Positions 17,885 through 27,740 of a stretch of DNA of 64,000 nucleotides are shown here, piece by piece. Location: the NCBI GenBank assembly GCA_017529865.1, contig JAFXNA010000016.1:1-64000 (forward strand), in the 5' to 3' direction. The DNA comes from Bacteroidaceae bacterium. Its GTDB lineage: Bacteria; Bacteroidota; Bacteroidia; Bacteroidales; Bacteroidaceae. Every line of letters starts with the position of its first letter. The first letter of the stretch is position 1. Under the pieces are notes generated by a model. It was not told the origin of the DNA, made no database searches, and saw only the letters and a list, made by a program, of their open reading frames with translations. Made by a program: the position numbers and the translations under genes.

Positions 17885-19447
17885 ATGATTTCAGAAAGAA
17901 AAGTTCGTGTACGTTTCGCACCAAGTCCCACAGGACCGCTCCACATCGGCGGCGTACGTACAGCCCTGTATAACTACCTGTTCGCCAAGCAACATGGTGG
18001 CGACCTCATTTTCCGTATCGAGGACACAGACTCCACACGTTTCGTGCCTGGAGCCGAAGAGTATATCATCGAAGCCTTCCAGTGGTTAGGCATCAAGTTC
18101 GACGAGGGAGTATCCTTCGGAGGTAATCACGGCCCGTATCGCCAGAGCGAACGTCGTGAAATCTACAAGCAATACGTGCAGCAACTGCTCGACAACGACA
18201 AGGCGTACATAGCCTTCGACACCCCAGAGGAGCTGGATGCAAAGCGCGCAGAAATCGAGAACTTCCAGTACGATGCCAGCACACGAGGCATGATGCGCAA
18301 CTCGCTCACCTTGCCGAAGGAAGAGGTAGACCGCCTCATTGCTGAGGGACATCAGTATGTCGTACGCTTCAAGATTGAGCCAGGACGCGATGTACATGTC
18401 GATGACATCATTCGTGGCGACGTCAGCATCAACTCATCGATTCTTGATGATAAAGTGCTCTACAAGAGTGCCGATCAGTTGCCGACCTACCACCTTGCCA
18501 ACATCGTAGATGACCACCTCATGGAAGTCACCCACGTGATTCGTGGCGAGGAATGGTTGCCAAGTGCTCCGCTCCATGTGCTGCTCTACGAAGCGTTCGG
18601 ATGGACCGACACGATGCCTCGATTCGCCCACCTGCCCCTGCTGCTCAAACCTGTAGGCAATGGCAAGCTGTCGAAGCGCGATGGCGACAAACTCGGTTTC
18701 CCAGTCTTCCCACTCGAATGGCATGATCCTAAGAGTGGCGAGGTATCATCGGGCTATCGCGAGAAAGGTTATCTGCCCGAAGCGGTAGTCAACTTCTTGG
18801 CATTGCTCGGCTGGAATCCAGGCAACGATCAGGAAATCATGACAATGGACGAGATGATTCGTCTGTTCGACCTCTCGAAATGCAGCAAAGCCGGAGCACG
18901 GTTCGACTATATCAAGGGCATGTGGTTCAACCACCAGTATCTGCTCATGCGCCCAGCCATCGACTGGACACCCGAGTTCGACAAGATACTGAAGGCTGAA
19001 GGCATCGAATCGCCACCGGAACGCGAGGCGCAGGTGGTAGAGATGATGAAGCTGAAGGTCATCGAGTATGTCGACAGCGACAACAACAAGAAGAAACGCA
19101 ACATCAGTTTCGTCAGCGACCTATGGCCACTCTGCAAGTTCTTCTTCGTAGCCCCGGAAACCTTCGACAAAGAAGATAAGTTCGTACGCAAGAGTTGGAA
19201 GGAAGACACAGCACGCGAGATGGACGAGTTGATCGGTGTGCTGATGGCCGTCGACCGTTTCACCGTCGAAGAAATCAAAGATATGGTAGAAGCATGGTGC
19301 GAAGCCACAGGCCGCAAGCCTTGGAACGCATGGCGTGTAGCCCTCGTGGGTGCAGGTCAAGGTCCCGATATGTACGAACTCGCTGCCTTCCTCGGCAAGG
19401 ACGAAACCATCCGCCGCATGCAGACTGCAATTGAGAAGTTAGGATGA
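17885..19447 (+). CDS. gltX: Glutamyl-tRNA synthetase
   Basis: The enzyme charges tRNA-Glu with glutamate, and sometimes tRNA-Gln in bacteria that use transamidation. The 520-residue class I synthetase has the HIGH-type motif [12 protein letters not shown] near its N-terminus and the KMSKS-type motif KLSKR. It ends in a helical anticodon-binding domain. ATG 17885 (MISERK) is chosen because the promoter places the transcript start near 17868. The stop overlaps the waaA start by 4 bases, so the two genes are coupled. Confidence 0.96.
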   Translation: MISERKVRVRFAPSPTGPLHIGGVRTALYNYLFAKQHGGDLIFRIEDTDSTRFVPGAEEYIIEAFQWLGIKFDEGVSFGGNHGPYRQSERREIYKQYVQQLLDNDKAYIAFDTPEELDAKRAEIENFQYDASTRGMMRNSLTLPKEEVDRLIAEGHQYVVRFKIEPGRDVHVDDIIRGDVSINSSILDDKVLYKSADQLPTYHLANIVDDHLMEVTHVIRGEEWLPSAPLHVLLYEAFGWTDTMPRFAHLPLLLKPVGNGKLSKRDGDKLGFPVFPLEWHDPKSGEVSSGYREKGYLPEAVVNFLALLGWNPGNDQEIMTMDEMIRLFDLSKCSKAGARFDYIKGMWFNHQYLLMRPAIDWTPEFDKILKAEGIESPPEREAQVVEMMKLKVIEYVDSDNNKKKRNISFVSDLWPLCKFFFVAPETFDKEDKFVRKSWKEDTAREMDELIGVLMAVDRFTVEEIKDMVEAWCEATGRKPWNAWRVALVGAGQGPDMYELAAFLGKDETIRRMQTAIEKLG

Positions 19448-20772
19448 GAAAACAAACCATATTCTCCAAAATCGATGAGAAAATCCAAATCGTCTGCTAC
19501 ACCATTGGTATGTACATCTTCACCATGGGTGCCATCTTTGCTGCCCTCTTCGTGAAGAAAATACGCCATCAGGTAAAAGGAGACGCGGGGACTTGGATCA
19601 AACTCCATAAATACATCAAAAAGGACGATAAGATTGTGTGGTTCCACGCAGCCTCCTTGGGTGAGTTCGAGCAAGGCCGTCTGCTCATGGAGCTTGTGCG
19701 GAAAAACCTGCCCGAATACAAGATACTACTCACGTTCTTCTCCCCCTCTGGATACGAAGTACGGAAGGACTACGAAGGAGCCGACATCGTGTGCTACCTG
19801 CCATTCGACACACCAGGCAATGCTGCTTCATTCCTACGATTGACTCATCCCGAAATCGCCATCTTCATCAAGTACGAGTTTTGGTACCACTACCTCCATC
19901 GTGCACACAAGCGTGGCGCGAAAGTCTATAGCGTCAGCAGCATCTTCCGCGAAGACCAGCATTTCTTCAAGTGGTATGGCATGACCCAACCCCTCTATCA
20001 GTTCGACTACTTCTTCGTGCAGAACCAGGAATCAAAAGACCTACTGGAGCAGCGTTTGGGTCTCGACAACGTCATGATCGTAGGCGACACCCGCTTCGAC
20101 CGCGTCATCAAAATCAAGCAGCGGTCAGCCAATCTTCCCGTTGTCAAGACTTTTGTCGATGACAAGCCCACTTTCATCGCAGGCAGCAGCTGGCAACCCG
20201 ATGAAGACATCTACATCCCCTACTTCGCCAACCACCGCGATTGGAAACTCATCATCGCACCCCATAAGATTACAGGCCATCGCCTCAATGAGTTACGCAC
20301 CGCACTAGCAGGACGCAAGGTCATCTTCTACTCCGAAATCACCACTGAAGACGGACAGCAAGCTGTTGACGACAGCGTACTTCGCGATGCAGAAGTCCTC
20401 ATCGTCGACTGCTTCGGCAAACTCTCGTCCATCTATCGTTACGGAAAGCTCGCCCTCGTTGGCGGAGGATTCGGAGCTGGTATCCACAACGTGCCCGAAG
20501 CCGCCGTATACGGCATCCCCGTCGTGTTCGGTCCTAACAACAAGAAGTTCCAGGAAGCACAAGCCCTGCTCCAATGCAAAGGCTCCTTCGAATTCACCGA
20601 TGCAGCATCGTTCACCGCATTGGTCGACGACTTCATCCAGCATCCCGACAAGATGACTGCCGCAGGCCAGGCCGCTAGTCAGTACATCTACGGAAACGCA
20701 GGAGCTGTCGAGAAATGCTACAAAGAAATATTTAAAACCTCCCCCGCCCCCTCCCAAGGAGGGGAGTCGTAA
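19444..20772 (+). CDS. waaA: 3-deoxy-D-manno-octulosonic acid (Kdo) transferase
   Basis: WaaA (KdtA) adds Kdo to lipid A precursors at the inner membrane, an essential step in lipopolysaccharide synthesis. The 442-residue GT30 enzyme has an N-terminal hydrophobic anchor ([18 protein letters not shown]), the [12 protein letters not shown] motif with catalytic-type Glu, and C-terminal [15 protein letters not shown] and FGPNNKKF motifs that bind CMP-Kdo. The ATGA overlap with gltX shows an operon. The last dozen residues ([12 protein letters not shown]) and the stop codon are supplied by a G/C-rich palindromic element, so the natural C-terminus has been replaced or extended. Confidence 0.95.
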   Translation: MRKQTIFSKIDEKIQIVCYTIGMYIFTMGAIFAALFVKKIRHQVKGDAGTWIKLHKYIKKDDKIVWFHAASLGEFEQGRLLMELVRKNLPEYKILLTFFSPSGYEVRKDYEGADIVCYLPFDTPGNAASFLRLTHPEIAIFIKYEFWYHYLHRAHKRGAKVYSVSSIFREDQHFFKWYGMTQPLYQFDYFFVQNQESKDLLEQRLGLDNVMIVGDTRFDRVIKIKQRSANLPVVKTFVDDKPTFIAGSSWQPDEDIYIPYFANHRDWKLIIAPHKITGHRLNELRTALAGRKVIFYSEITTEDGQQAVDDSVLRDAEVLIVDCFGKLSSIYRYGKLALVGGGFGAGIHNVPEAAVYGIPVVFGPNNKKFQEAQALLQCKGSFEFTDAASFTALVDDFIQHPDKMTAAGQAASQYIYGNAGAVEKCYKEIFKTSPAPSQGGES

Positions 20773-20818
20773 GCAATATCCCAATCTTCTCCCCTTGGGG
20801 GAGATTAGAGAGGGGTTT
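20734..20818. repeat. G/C-rich palindromic element overlapping the waaA 3' end
   Basis: This has the same two-stem architecture as the tamB copy. CCTCCCCC...GGAGGGG and CTCCCCTTGGGGGAG are enclosed by AAACCTC/GAGGGGTTT. It supplies the waaA stop codon (20770-20772) and separates waaA from the next gene. Confidence 0.9.
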
Positions 20819-20830
20819 AATTATATTATC

Positions 20831-21349
20831 ATGCCTTTAATCAAAACCGTCTGCGGCAAGACCCCAAAGTGGGGCAACGACTGCTACTTCTCAGAAAACG
20901 CCACTATCGTAGGCGATGTCACCATGGGCGACCAGTGTACCGTATGGTTCAATGCCGTTGTGCGAGGCGATGTCAACTACATCCGCATCGGCAACCGAGT
21001 CAACATACAAGACGGCAGCTGTCTCCATACCCTCTATCAGAAAGCAGCACTCGAGATAGGCGACGACGTCACCATCGGACATAACGTCACCCTCCATGGC
21101 TGCACCGTTCACAACTGCGCCCTCATCGGCATGGGAGCCACCGTGCTCGATCATGCAGACATCGGCGAAGGCGCCATCATCGCCGCAGGAGCCCTTGTAC
21201 TCCAAAACACAAAGGTCGGTCCAGGTGAACTATGGGGCGGAGTACCCGCCAAATTCATCAAGAAGGTCGATCCTGAGCAAGCCAAGGAACTCAACCAAGG
21301 CATCGCCAGCCACTACATCATGTACAAAGACTGGTATAAAGACGAATAA
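20831..21349 (+). CDS. Gamma-carbonic-anhydrase-family hexapeptide-repeat protein
   Basis: The 172-residue protein is a left-handed beta-helix of hexapeptide repeats with a C-terminal helix. The three zinc-ligand His residues of the family are visible in CLHTLYQ and TIGHNVTLHG. Members hydrate CO2 or act as CaiE/PaaY/YrdA-type thioesterase-like proteins, and the true substrate cannot be read here. The frame extends upstream but that part is repeat sequence; ATG 20831 gives the usual N-terminus (MPLIK). It is co-directional with gltX-waaA, likely on the same transcript. Confidence 0.88.
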   Translation: MPLIKTVCGKTPKWGNDCYFSENATIVGDVTMGDQCTVWFNAVVRGDVNYIRIGNRVNIQDGSCLHTLYQKAALEIGDDVTIGHNVTLHGCTVHNCALIGMGATVLDHADIGEGAIIAAGALVLQNTKVGPGELWGGVPAKFIKKVDPEQAKELNQGIASHYIMYKDWYKDE

Positions 21350-21364
21350 TGATACAAACACAAT

Positions 21365-21394
21365 GAGAGCAGGAACCATATCAGCCCTGCTCTC
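21365..21394. terminator. Hairpin between converging operons
   Basis: GAGAGCAGG (21365-21373) pairs with CCTGCTCTC (21386-21394). It lies 15 bases after the carbonic-anhydrase-like gene and 35 bases beyond the last capsule gene, so it may end both transcripts. The U-tract is poor. Confidence 0.6.
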
Positions 21395-21429
21395 GTTGTT
21401 AATCCAATATCCCTTCTATTCCTTTTTAT

Positions 21430-22833
21430 TTAATAGGCATTTTTGTCATGAACAAAGAATGTTTTGAACGTTATCCAAATGATACGAATGTCAAGCCAGA
21501 TGCTCCAATGCTCAATGTACCAAATATCACGTCTTACACGTTCTTCCATCTGCCACAGTTCCTTCGTTTCACCACGATAACCCGTCACTTGAGCGTAACC
21601 TGTTATACCTGGTCTCACAAAATGGCGCACCATATACTCCCCTATCTGACGTGAGTATATATCTGTATGCGACAGCATATGAGGTCTCGGCCCCACGACA
21701 CTCATATCCCCTTTCAGCACATTCCAAAATTGTGGGAGTTCATCAATATTCATTTTGCGCATGAAGTTTCCAAAGGGGAACTTTCTTGGATCATTCTTCT
21801 TAGCCTGAATCAAATCTGCATTTTTGTTCACATGCATCGAACGAAATTTATAGCACATAAAGTTTTTCCCATCCAATCCTGTGCGATGTTGACAGAAAAA
21901 CACAGGACCAGGACTTTGCAACTTTATCATAACGAACACGAAAGGAAACAATAGTCCCGTCAGTGCCAATCCTATGATTGATACTACAATGTCAAACAAT
22001 CGTTTTACAATTCGATTCGGCAAGAATTGTAACGGACTCTCATGTGTTGTAAACACCTCAATGTCATTGATATACTCCCTTGTCAAGTTCAAAGAAATTG
22101 TTTCTACCGATACCGGAACATAAAAGAATCTTGTCACTTGGCTATCACAATGCTGAGACAATAGCTTAATAGTGTCACGTTCGTGTCGTGAAAGACAGAC
22201 ATACAACTCATCACCAAAGGTCACTTCGTTGCCTTGTCTGATGTCTTCCATCATACCCTTAATTGTTCCCAACCAAGGCATTCCCATGGTCTCCTGATTC
22301 TCATCAGCATAATAGCCCCTTACTCTGTAACCTGTAGTCGGGTTTTTCAATAGTTGTTCATAGAGTCTACACAACTCACTGTCAGAACCAACCAAAGTCA
22401 CCGTTCTGGAGTTACGTCCATTACTTCGGAAGTGCTTCAAAGCGTTTCTCTCCAGTAGTCTTACCACAACCAATACACAGAAGTACAACATACCGATGAC
22501 TACCAATAGCCATCCAGAACCGGTCCAGTACATTATATGCCTCATGAATATATATGCAATAACTACTTGTGTCAATGTCAAGTAGACAAGCCTTCTTAAA
22601 ATATCACCAGCAGACACCAAACGTTGATGAATAATTGTATGGAAATACACTTCGCTCACTAATAGAGAGACATTACATATAAAAAGGAATAAACGTTTGT
22701 TCTCCCAATTCCAATCCTCCACCTTCATGAACTCCATAGAAATACATAACAACACAATATTCAACAGCACGAAATCGCCAACGATCACTGCCCACATTAT
22801 CAATGTATTTGTTCGATTATTACGACTACTCAT
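21430..22833 (-). CDS. Undecaprenyl-phosphate sugar phosphotransferase (WcaJ-like), initiating transferase
   Basis: This 467-residue membrane enzyme begins polysaccharide assembly by transferring a sugar-1-phosphate to undecaprenyl phosphate. The N-terminal half has several membrane segments and a Rossmann-like region. The C-terminal half is the bacterial phosphoglycosyltransferase domain: KRLFDIVVS anchor, SPGPVFFCQHRTG, YKFRSM, and the Asp-Glu dyad in NIDELPQFWNVLKGDMS, then VGPRP. It is the last gene of the capsule operon. The sugar (glucose, galactose or a HexNAc) cannot be told. Confidence 0.92.
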   Translation of the reverse strand: MSSRNNRTNTLIMWAVIVGDFVLLNIVLLCISMEFMKVEDWNWENKRLFLFICNVSLLVSEVYFHTIIHQRLVSAGDILRRLVYLTLTQVVIAYIFMRHIMYWTGSGWLLVVIGMLYFCVLVVVRLLERNALKHFRSNGRNSRTVTLVGSDSELCRLYEQLLKNPTTGYRVRGYYADENQETMGMPWLGTIKGMMEDIRQGNEVTFGDELYVCLSRHERDTIKLLSQHCDSQVTRFFYVPVSVETISLNLTREYINDIEVFTTHESPLQFLPNRIVKRLFDIVVSIIGLALTGLLFPFVFVMIKLQSPGPVFFCQHRTGLDGKNFMCYKFRSMHVNKNADLIQAKKNDPRKFPFGNFMRKMNIDELPQFWNVLKGDMSVVGPRPHMLSHTDIYSRQIGEYMVRHFVRPGITGYAQVTGYRGETKELWQMEERVRRDIWYIEHWSIWLDIRIIWITFKTFFVHDKNAY

Positions 22834-22869
22834 AATACAACCAATCTTTGTATATCAAACAATTAGCAA

Positions 22870-23595
22870 TTATCTTTCACGCCAGATATACCATAGGAAC
22901 AACGGAATCCCAATAATATATCTTCTCCACATTCTCTTTGGTTCGATCAATAGCCGGTAAAGCCATTCCAGTCCATGCTCCTGCCACCATATTGGCGCTC
23001 TACGTATTGTTCCTGCATAAAAGTCAAATACAGCTCCGATTGTTCCCACATGACACAGAATATCTAGTTCCTTCCAATGCTCATACGTCCATTTCTCCTG
23101 CTTGGGAGCAGTCATTCCAATCCACAACAAGTCAGGATTTGCCTTATTAATTGCATTGATGATTTTTTCATTATCCTCTTTGGAAAACTCAGGTTTATAT
23201 GGTGGGGAGAATGTGACAACGTCAAGGTTTGGATAATCTCTGGTACATTGCTCTTTTATCTGTGATAAAACCATTTCTGATGACCCCATAAACATCACCC
23301 GCTTCTTTCCGTTAAGGCTATCGTTTAACCGTTGCATTTCGCAGGAGAAAAGGTCCCATCCTGCAATTCTCTCTATCGGTTGGCTTTTTGCCTTCAGCCA
23401 TTTACATGCCATCACAATGGAAAAACCGTCTGGAATCAAAAAACCACCCTTGGCTAGGCTCGTAGCAAAGGCCTCATCCTTTTGTGCTACATTATATGAG
23501 TGCGCATTTAACGTGTTTATTAACACCTTCCCTTCGGGTAAGCCTCTCAGAGCGCCTCTCGATTCTATGAGGTCCAGTTCTTGAAGTCTCAGCAT
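22870..23595 (-). CDS. WecG/TagA/CpsF-family glycosyltransferase (GT26)
   Basis: The 241-residue protein matches the GT26 family that adds ManNAc-type residues to lipid-linked sugars. It has the LIPDG motif, GSSEM near the nucleotide site, PKQEKW, GAVFDFYAG and the C-terminal EWLYRLLIEPKRMWRRY amphipathic segment. It is usually the second sugar-adding enzyme after the initiating transferase, and the adjacent WcaJ-like gene 36 bases downstream fits that. Confidence 0.9.
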   Translation of the reverse strand: MLRLQELDLIESRGALRGLPEGKVLINTLNAHSYNVAQKDEAFATSLAKGGFLIPDGFSIVMACKWLKAKSQPIERIAGWDLFSCEMQRLNDSLNGKKRVMFMGSSEMVLSQIKEQCTRDYPNLDVVTFSPPYKPEFSKEDNEKIINAINKANPDLLWIGMTAPKQEKWTYEHWKELDILCHVGTIGAVFDFYAGTIRRAPIWWQEHGLEWLYRLLIEPKRMWRRYIIGIPLFLWYIWRER

Positions 23596-23650
23596 ATAAA
23601 TAGAAGAGTGTGATAAAATGGGGATAATCGCAGTTTTTTTTTACTTTGTC

Positions 23651-24688
23651 TCATCTTAACGATTCATATATGTTTGCCACCTGCTTAGTGACAGTGTTGA
23701 GGTTGAACTTTTCTGAAGCCATTTTTGCGGACGAAGCAGATAATTTTTCCCTTAACGCCCCATCATTCATTATTAGGTCGAGTTTTTCTGCCAGCGTATC
23801 GATGTCACTGGGATTGAACAACAGCATATTCTCTCCGTCTATAGCTACGTCTGAAATTCCGCCTACAGGCGTTGTAACAACAGGTAGTCTGTATGCCCAT
23901 GCATCTAATACAGCCATAGGGAACCCTTCAGCATAACTTGGTAGACAGAAAACAGAAGCCTGTTTATAAGCCTTGTCTTTATTCTCTCCACTAATCCAGC
24001 CTAGCAATTCAACCTGATTTTCAATCCCCAACTCCCTGGCTAAAACACGGGCTTTTTGAACCTCTCCGTTTCCAGACAACGCAATCTTCCAGTCGGGATG
24101 TTTGGGTGCGACTTTGGCGAAAGCATTGATTAGGTCAGCATACCCTTTTCGTTGGTTCAGAGTACCTGCATAGAGAATACTGTTGGTTTTCTCGTATTTT
24201 TGTGCATAGGTAATCGTTGGACAAGGATTATAAATCACTTTTATACGGTCGCCTAAATGGAACTTCTCATCAACCACTTCTTTCCAATAATTGGAAAGTA
24301 CCACCACGACATCTGCGCCACAGAACAACTTACGATATAGCAGACTGTATGGTCCATTGATGGTCGTAGCTGACGAAAACGAGTGAAAGTGCATTACAAT
24401 TTTCTTTCCCAACCATTTGGCCAAGCGGAAGAAAACAAGTTTCCTAAGGGCCGAAGGAGGTTCGCTCACATGGATATGCACAATATCGGCACCGGGTAAA
24501 AAAGTCAAATACTCTACAAATCCCCTTATCGCATAGATAAATTTCCATAAAATACCTTTATCCACGTGAGTTTGGATCCATCTGCAATGATATTTCGACC
24601 ACTGCGCCCCAGCTTCATGCGCTTTTACGACAGAGGTTATTCCGCCACGTGTCTTACGTGATGTTGCTACTACGAGTACTCTGCCCAT
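23651..24688 (-). CDS. GT4-family glycosyltransferase
   Basis: The 345-residue GT-B enzyme has an N-terminal acceptor domain beginning VLVVATSRKTRGG and a C-terminal nucleotide-sugar domain with YAGTLNQRKGYADLI. The EX7E motif appears as EGFPMAVLD, with Asp in place of the second Glu. PVGGISDV follows. It presumably adds one hexose or HexNAc of the capsule repeat unit at the cytoplasmic face. Confidence 0.92.
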   Translation of the reverse strand: MGRVLVVATSRKTRGGITSVVKAHEAGAQWSKYHCRWIQTHVDKGILWKFIYAIRGFVEYLTFLPGADIVHIHVSEPPSALRKLVFFRLAKWLGKKIVMHFHSFSSATTINGPYSLLYRKLFCGADVVVVLSNYWKEVVDEKFHLGDRIKVIYNPCPTITYAQKYEKTNSILYAGTLNQRKGYADLINAFAKVAPKHPDWKIALSGNGEVQKARVLARELGIENQVELLGWISGENKDKAYKQASVFCLPSYAEGFPMAVLDAWAYRLPVVTTPVGGISDVAIDGENMLLFNPSDIDTLAEKLDLIMNDGALREKLSASSAKMASEKFNLNTVTKQVANIYESLR

Positions 24689-24754
24689 CGTTTATCCTCC
24701 ATATAATATCACTGTGATTTCAAAACTCAACTCAAGAATGTTTCAAACCAATGT

Positions 24755-24823
24755 TCACTCCTTATTATTTATAATTTTTGCTGGAACATCACCTACAGCC
24801 AAAATAGCTTTTTTCTCCATCAT
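24755..24823 (-). pseudogene. Possible remnant of a hexapeptide acyltransferase C-terminus
   Basis: An open stretch encodes MMEKKAILAVGDVPAKIINN, whose VGDVPAKII core resembles the last turn and tail (VGVPAKIIK) of CysE/Maa-type acetyltransferases. Only 22 codons remain, in the 136-base gap between two GT4 genes, so it looks like a deletion scar. Similarity is short and could be chance. Confidence 0.35.
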
Positions 24824-24824
24824 G

Positions 24825-25949
24825 TCAATTATTTAAAGCTTCGTTGTAAAGTTCGAGATACCTACGGGCTGTTACCTTTACGTCGTAATTAGCAGCAACT
24901 TGGTTTCTTGCCTCCTTTGCCTTTTCGAGACATTCACTATAGTTGTTGATAATATATTCTATCTGGTCAGCCAGGCTGTTTTCGTCTCCACAATCGAACA
25001 CCCAGCCGTAGCGATCATCTTCTGTAACCTCAGCCGGTCCCTGTCCCGACGAGACCAATACAGGCACATTCGCGGCCATTGCCTCTGCAACAGTGAGTCC
25101 GAAACCCTCAAATCGCGACGGTTGGACGAACAGGTCATAGTCCTTCAGATGACTCATAACATACTCTTGCGGCTGCGTTCCAAGGAACGTTACCCGACCT
25201 TCAAGTCCATACTCTCGTGTCATGTTTTCCAAATACTCACGCGAAATGCCATCACCTATAAAGTCTATTTTCAGGCTATAACCTTTCTGCACCAGTTTTC
25301 TTGCCGCTCCCAGCAGCAAGTCCTGTCCCTTCTCCTCGTGCAATAGCCTGCTCACCTGCACTATACGCAGCAGTCCGTCATACATTTTGCTGTTCCGTTG
25401 CTCAAACTGTTGAGAAAAAATACCATTGTACACAACAGTGGAGTTTACTCCATACTGCTCTTTCATAGCCTTTGCCACAGACTTGCTTATGGCAAACACT
25501 CTGTTAACACGGTTCGAGTTGTGCATATTGCCTAGCGAGTGAAATAGAGACTTCTGAAGGATACGCACAGGCCAGAGCGGTGAACCAAATTTACCAAACG
25601 GAAAAGCGTGAGCTGTTAAGCAAACAAGAGTCCGGCTGCTTTTAATCCAATGTCTGTCAAGGAAATCAAATATCGCACCGTCGTGGATATGAATTACATT
25701 TGGACCTATGTCGGTAAGAACCGTATTCAACTTCTTCATAAAGAGGAAACTCCTTGAGCTGGGGCTTCTCTTCATCAATATGAGACGAACCTTTGAACTT
25801 AGTCTTTCTATCAGTTTTTCATTTATTAAATCGTTTACTATCACCACAGAAACGTCAGCCCCTTGCACAGCCTGCTCGTTTGCAATGTTTACGAGCAACG
25901 TCTCTATGCCTCCATAGTCTAAAGACCAGTTGACATGAACTACCTTCAT
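24825..25949 (-). CDS. GT4-family glycosyltransferase
   Basis: The 374-residue GT-B enzyme starts MKVVHVNWSLDYGGIETLL, the usual GT4 N-terminus, so ATG 25949 is preferred over the upstream in-frame ATG at 25997. The C-terminal domain has VSRLLHEEKGQDLLL and a proper EX7E motif (EGFGLTVAE), then SSGQGPAEV. It is a retaining sugar transferase for the capsule repeat unit. It follows the acetyltransferase-like gene by 37 bases. Confidence 0.92.
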   Translation of the reverse strand: MKVVHVNWSLDYGGIETLLVNIANEQAVQGADVSVVIVNDLINEKLIERLSSKVRLILMKRSPSSRSFLFMKKLNTVLTDIGPNVIHIHDGAIFDFLDRHWIKSSRTLVCLTAHAFPFGKFGSPLWPVRILQKSLFHSLGNMHNSNRVNRVFAISKSVAKAMKEQYGVNSTVVYNGIFSQQFEQRNSKMYDGLLRIVQVSRLLHEEKGQDLLLGAARKLVQKGYSLKIDFIGDGISREYLENMTREYGLEGRVTFLGTQPQEYVMSHLKDYDLFVQPSRFEGFGLTVAEAMAANVPVLVSSGQGPAEVTEDDRYGWVFDCGDENSLADQIEYIINNYSECLEKAKEARNQVAANYDVKVTARRYLELYNEALNN

Positions 25950-25986
25950 GATATGGCTATTAGTTATTCGTGAATTACTCTTGGTA

Positions 25987-26604
25987 TCATTGGTCAATAG
26001 GATATGGATTTACTATATATTCCGAATGCTTGTTTGGTCCGACCCTTCGTGCAGGGTTTCCCACGTATGTGCTATCGGCCAACAGGTCTTTCACCACAAT
26101 AGTGCCTGCTCCTATTGTTACATTGCTTCCTATAGACACCTTATCAACCACACAGACATTAGGTCCTATATACACATTGTTGCCTATTGTAGCTCCTTGC
26201 TTGGCATTGGTTCCTATCGTGGTGAAGTGGCTCAGGTTGACGTTGTTACCTATCACGGTGTGTACCGACACTCTGAGATATTCATGACCGATATATAAAC
26301 CATAGCCTACACGCTTTGAGTTAAAGCTGATTCCATAGTGCAGTCTGTAATGACGAAGTGCGAACTTAGCCATGAGCCGCAGCCAGCCACCCTGATGTGC
26401 CGATACTCTTGCCCAAAACGATGCAGCAAGGGTTGGGGTTTTCAGCGTTTGGAGATAAATCTTCCATACGGGAACCATCTTGCCCGACCTCCGATAGAAA
26501 TCGCTCTTGATAAGTTCTGCGACATCCTTGTAACTCTCGGGAATAGGTACTACGATCTCTTCCGCTTTACTATCGCTAATTATGCTATATTTCTCTTTTT
26601 TCAT
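25987..26604 (-). CDS. Serine-acetyltransferase-like hexapeptide acyltransferase
   Basis: The 205-residue protein has an N-terminal helical part and a C-terminal left-handed beta-helix (VHTVIGNNVNLSHFTTIG, IGPNVCVVDKVSIGSN). It ends in YVGNPARRV, as in CysE-type enzymes. In a capsule locus such proteins usually O- or N-acetylate a sugar, or feed O-acetyl-serine-like chemistry. Its start overlaps the pyruvyltransferase stop by 4 bases, so the two genes are coupled. Confidence 0.85.
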   Translation of the reverse strand: MKKEKYSIISDSKAEEIVVPIPESYKDVAELIKSDFYRRSGKMVPVWKIYLQTLKTPTLAASFWARVSAHQGGWLRLMAKFALRHYRLHYGISFNSKRVGYGLYIGHEYLRVSVHTVIGNNVNLSHFTTIGTNAKQGATIGNNVYIGPNVCVVDKVSIGSNVTIGAGTIVVKDLLADSTYVGNPARRVGPNKHSEYIVNPYPIDQ

Positions 26605-27650
26605 TTTGTGTGTTCACAAAGAAAATCCCTGGCTTGTTTACGTATTTTTTCTATCTTTTTCTCAACCTCTTGGAAATCGGCGTTCTTGGAGAGAACTTTC
26701 TCTAGGGTTTCTCTCAGCTGTGTTTTGTCTTCACAGATGTGATCCTCGAGTCCGAGCTGTTTCAGCAGGTTTCTCTGCCTTGTCTGCTTTCCTTTCAACG
26801 GTATCGCCACAAAGTGCTTGTGGAACAATATACAGAACACCATGCAGTGGAACGATTGGCTCACTACTATTCGTGCATACCTAATAGAGTTGAGCCAGTC
26901 CTTTACCGATACAAACATCCGTCGCACAAACCCAGGGTACCCGTGGAACGACATCATGGTCACAGCTTTCATGCCATGATCCTTGGCAAAGTCTGCAAGA
27001 ATAGCCTGTTCCTCATCGTCGCGCACAAAGGGGAAATACAGCAGTTCGTTAGTTTCGCGATGCTGATCATAATCCCCGCATAGTTCATCATATGAAGTCA
27101 AAAGCAATGTAGGGTCTGCTACTTTAACTGCCTCAACTCCGAACACATCGCGACAGATGTTTACTGCAGTCTCTTCCCTCACACTTATCGCCTCAAACTT
27201 ACCAAGCAACATCTTCACTTCGTCGGTTAGCTCGGGGTTTTGCCACTCGGCATATCCGAAACTTGCGGCGTATGATATTCGTCTTGCACCTTCGGGAAGG
27301 AACGAAAAAAAATATATGAGAGGGTTAGAGCGACTTGTAATTCTGGTGTTCCACACTTGGTCGGAGCCTACTATATAGAGGTCGCTGCCAGGACAGTTGG
27401 CACGCAAGTCGTCAACAGTCTTGTAGGTTCTAGTAAATATGTTGAGATACTTGCGACGAAAGCGGACAAGCCAGAACTTTTCAGGCAGTCGCAGCAAGTG
27501 CGAATACCATGACTTGGGTGGCTGGGGCAACTCGGCATCGATGATACTCACTTCGTGTCCGATATCCTGCAGTGTCTTGCACAGGGCATAGCACTGTAGG
27601 TTGGCTCCAAAGTTTGTCTCTTTTGAGAAAGTTAAGATAGATACTTTCAT
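26601..27650 (-). CDS. Polysaccharide pyruvyl transferase family protein
   Basis: The 349-residue protein begins VSILTFSKETNFGANLQCYAL and contains IVGSDQVWN, SVREETAVNI, ADPTLLL and SQSFHCMVFCILF, the marks of the CsaB-like family. Members transfer a pyruvyl ketal from phosphoenolpyruvate to a sugar, adding negative charge. It overlaps the acetyltransferase-like gene by 4 bases. Some family members in such loci act on other substrates. Confidence 0.9.
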   Translation of the reverse strand: MKVSILTFSKETNFGANLQCYALCKTLQDIGHEVSIIDAELPQPPKSWYSHLLRLPEKFWLVRFRRKYLNIFTRTYKTVDDLRANCPGSDLYIVGSDQVWNTRITSRSNPLIYFFSFLPEGARRISYAASFGYAEWQNPELTDEVKMLLGKFEAISVREETAVNICRDVFGVEAVKVADPTLLLTSYDELCGDYDQHRETNELLYFPFVRDDEEQAILADFAKDHGMKAVTMMSFHGYPGFVRRMFVSVKDWLNSIRYARIVVSQSFHCMVFCILFHKHFVAIPLKGKQTRQRNLLKQLGLEDHICEDKTQLRETLEKVLSKNADFQEVEKKIEKIRKQARDFLCEHTK

Positions 27651-27740
27651 GATTATTCGTCCTTAACTCTTAATTTAAGTTTCGCCTGTTTATAATATGC
27701 TAAACAACAGCACAGAAGTTCCTCTTCGAGGCACATTTAA

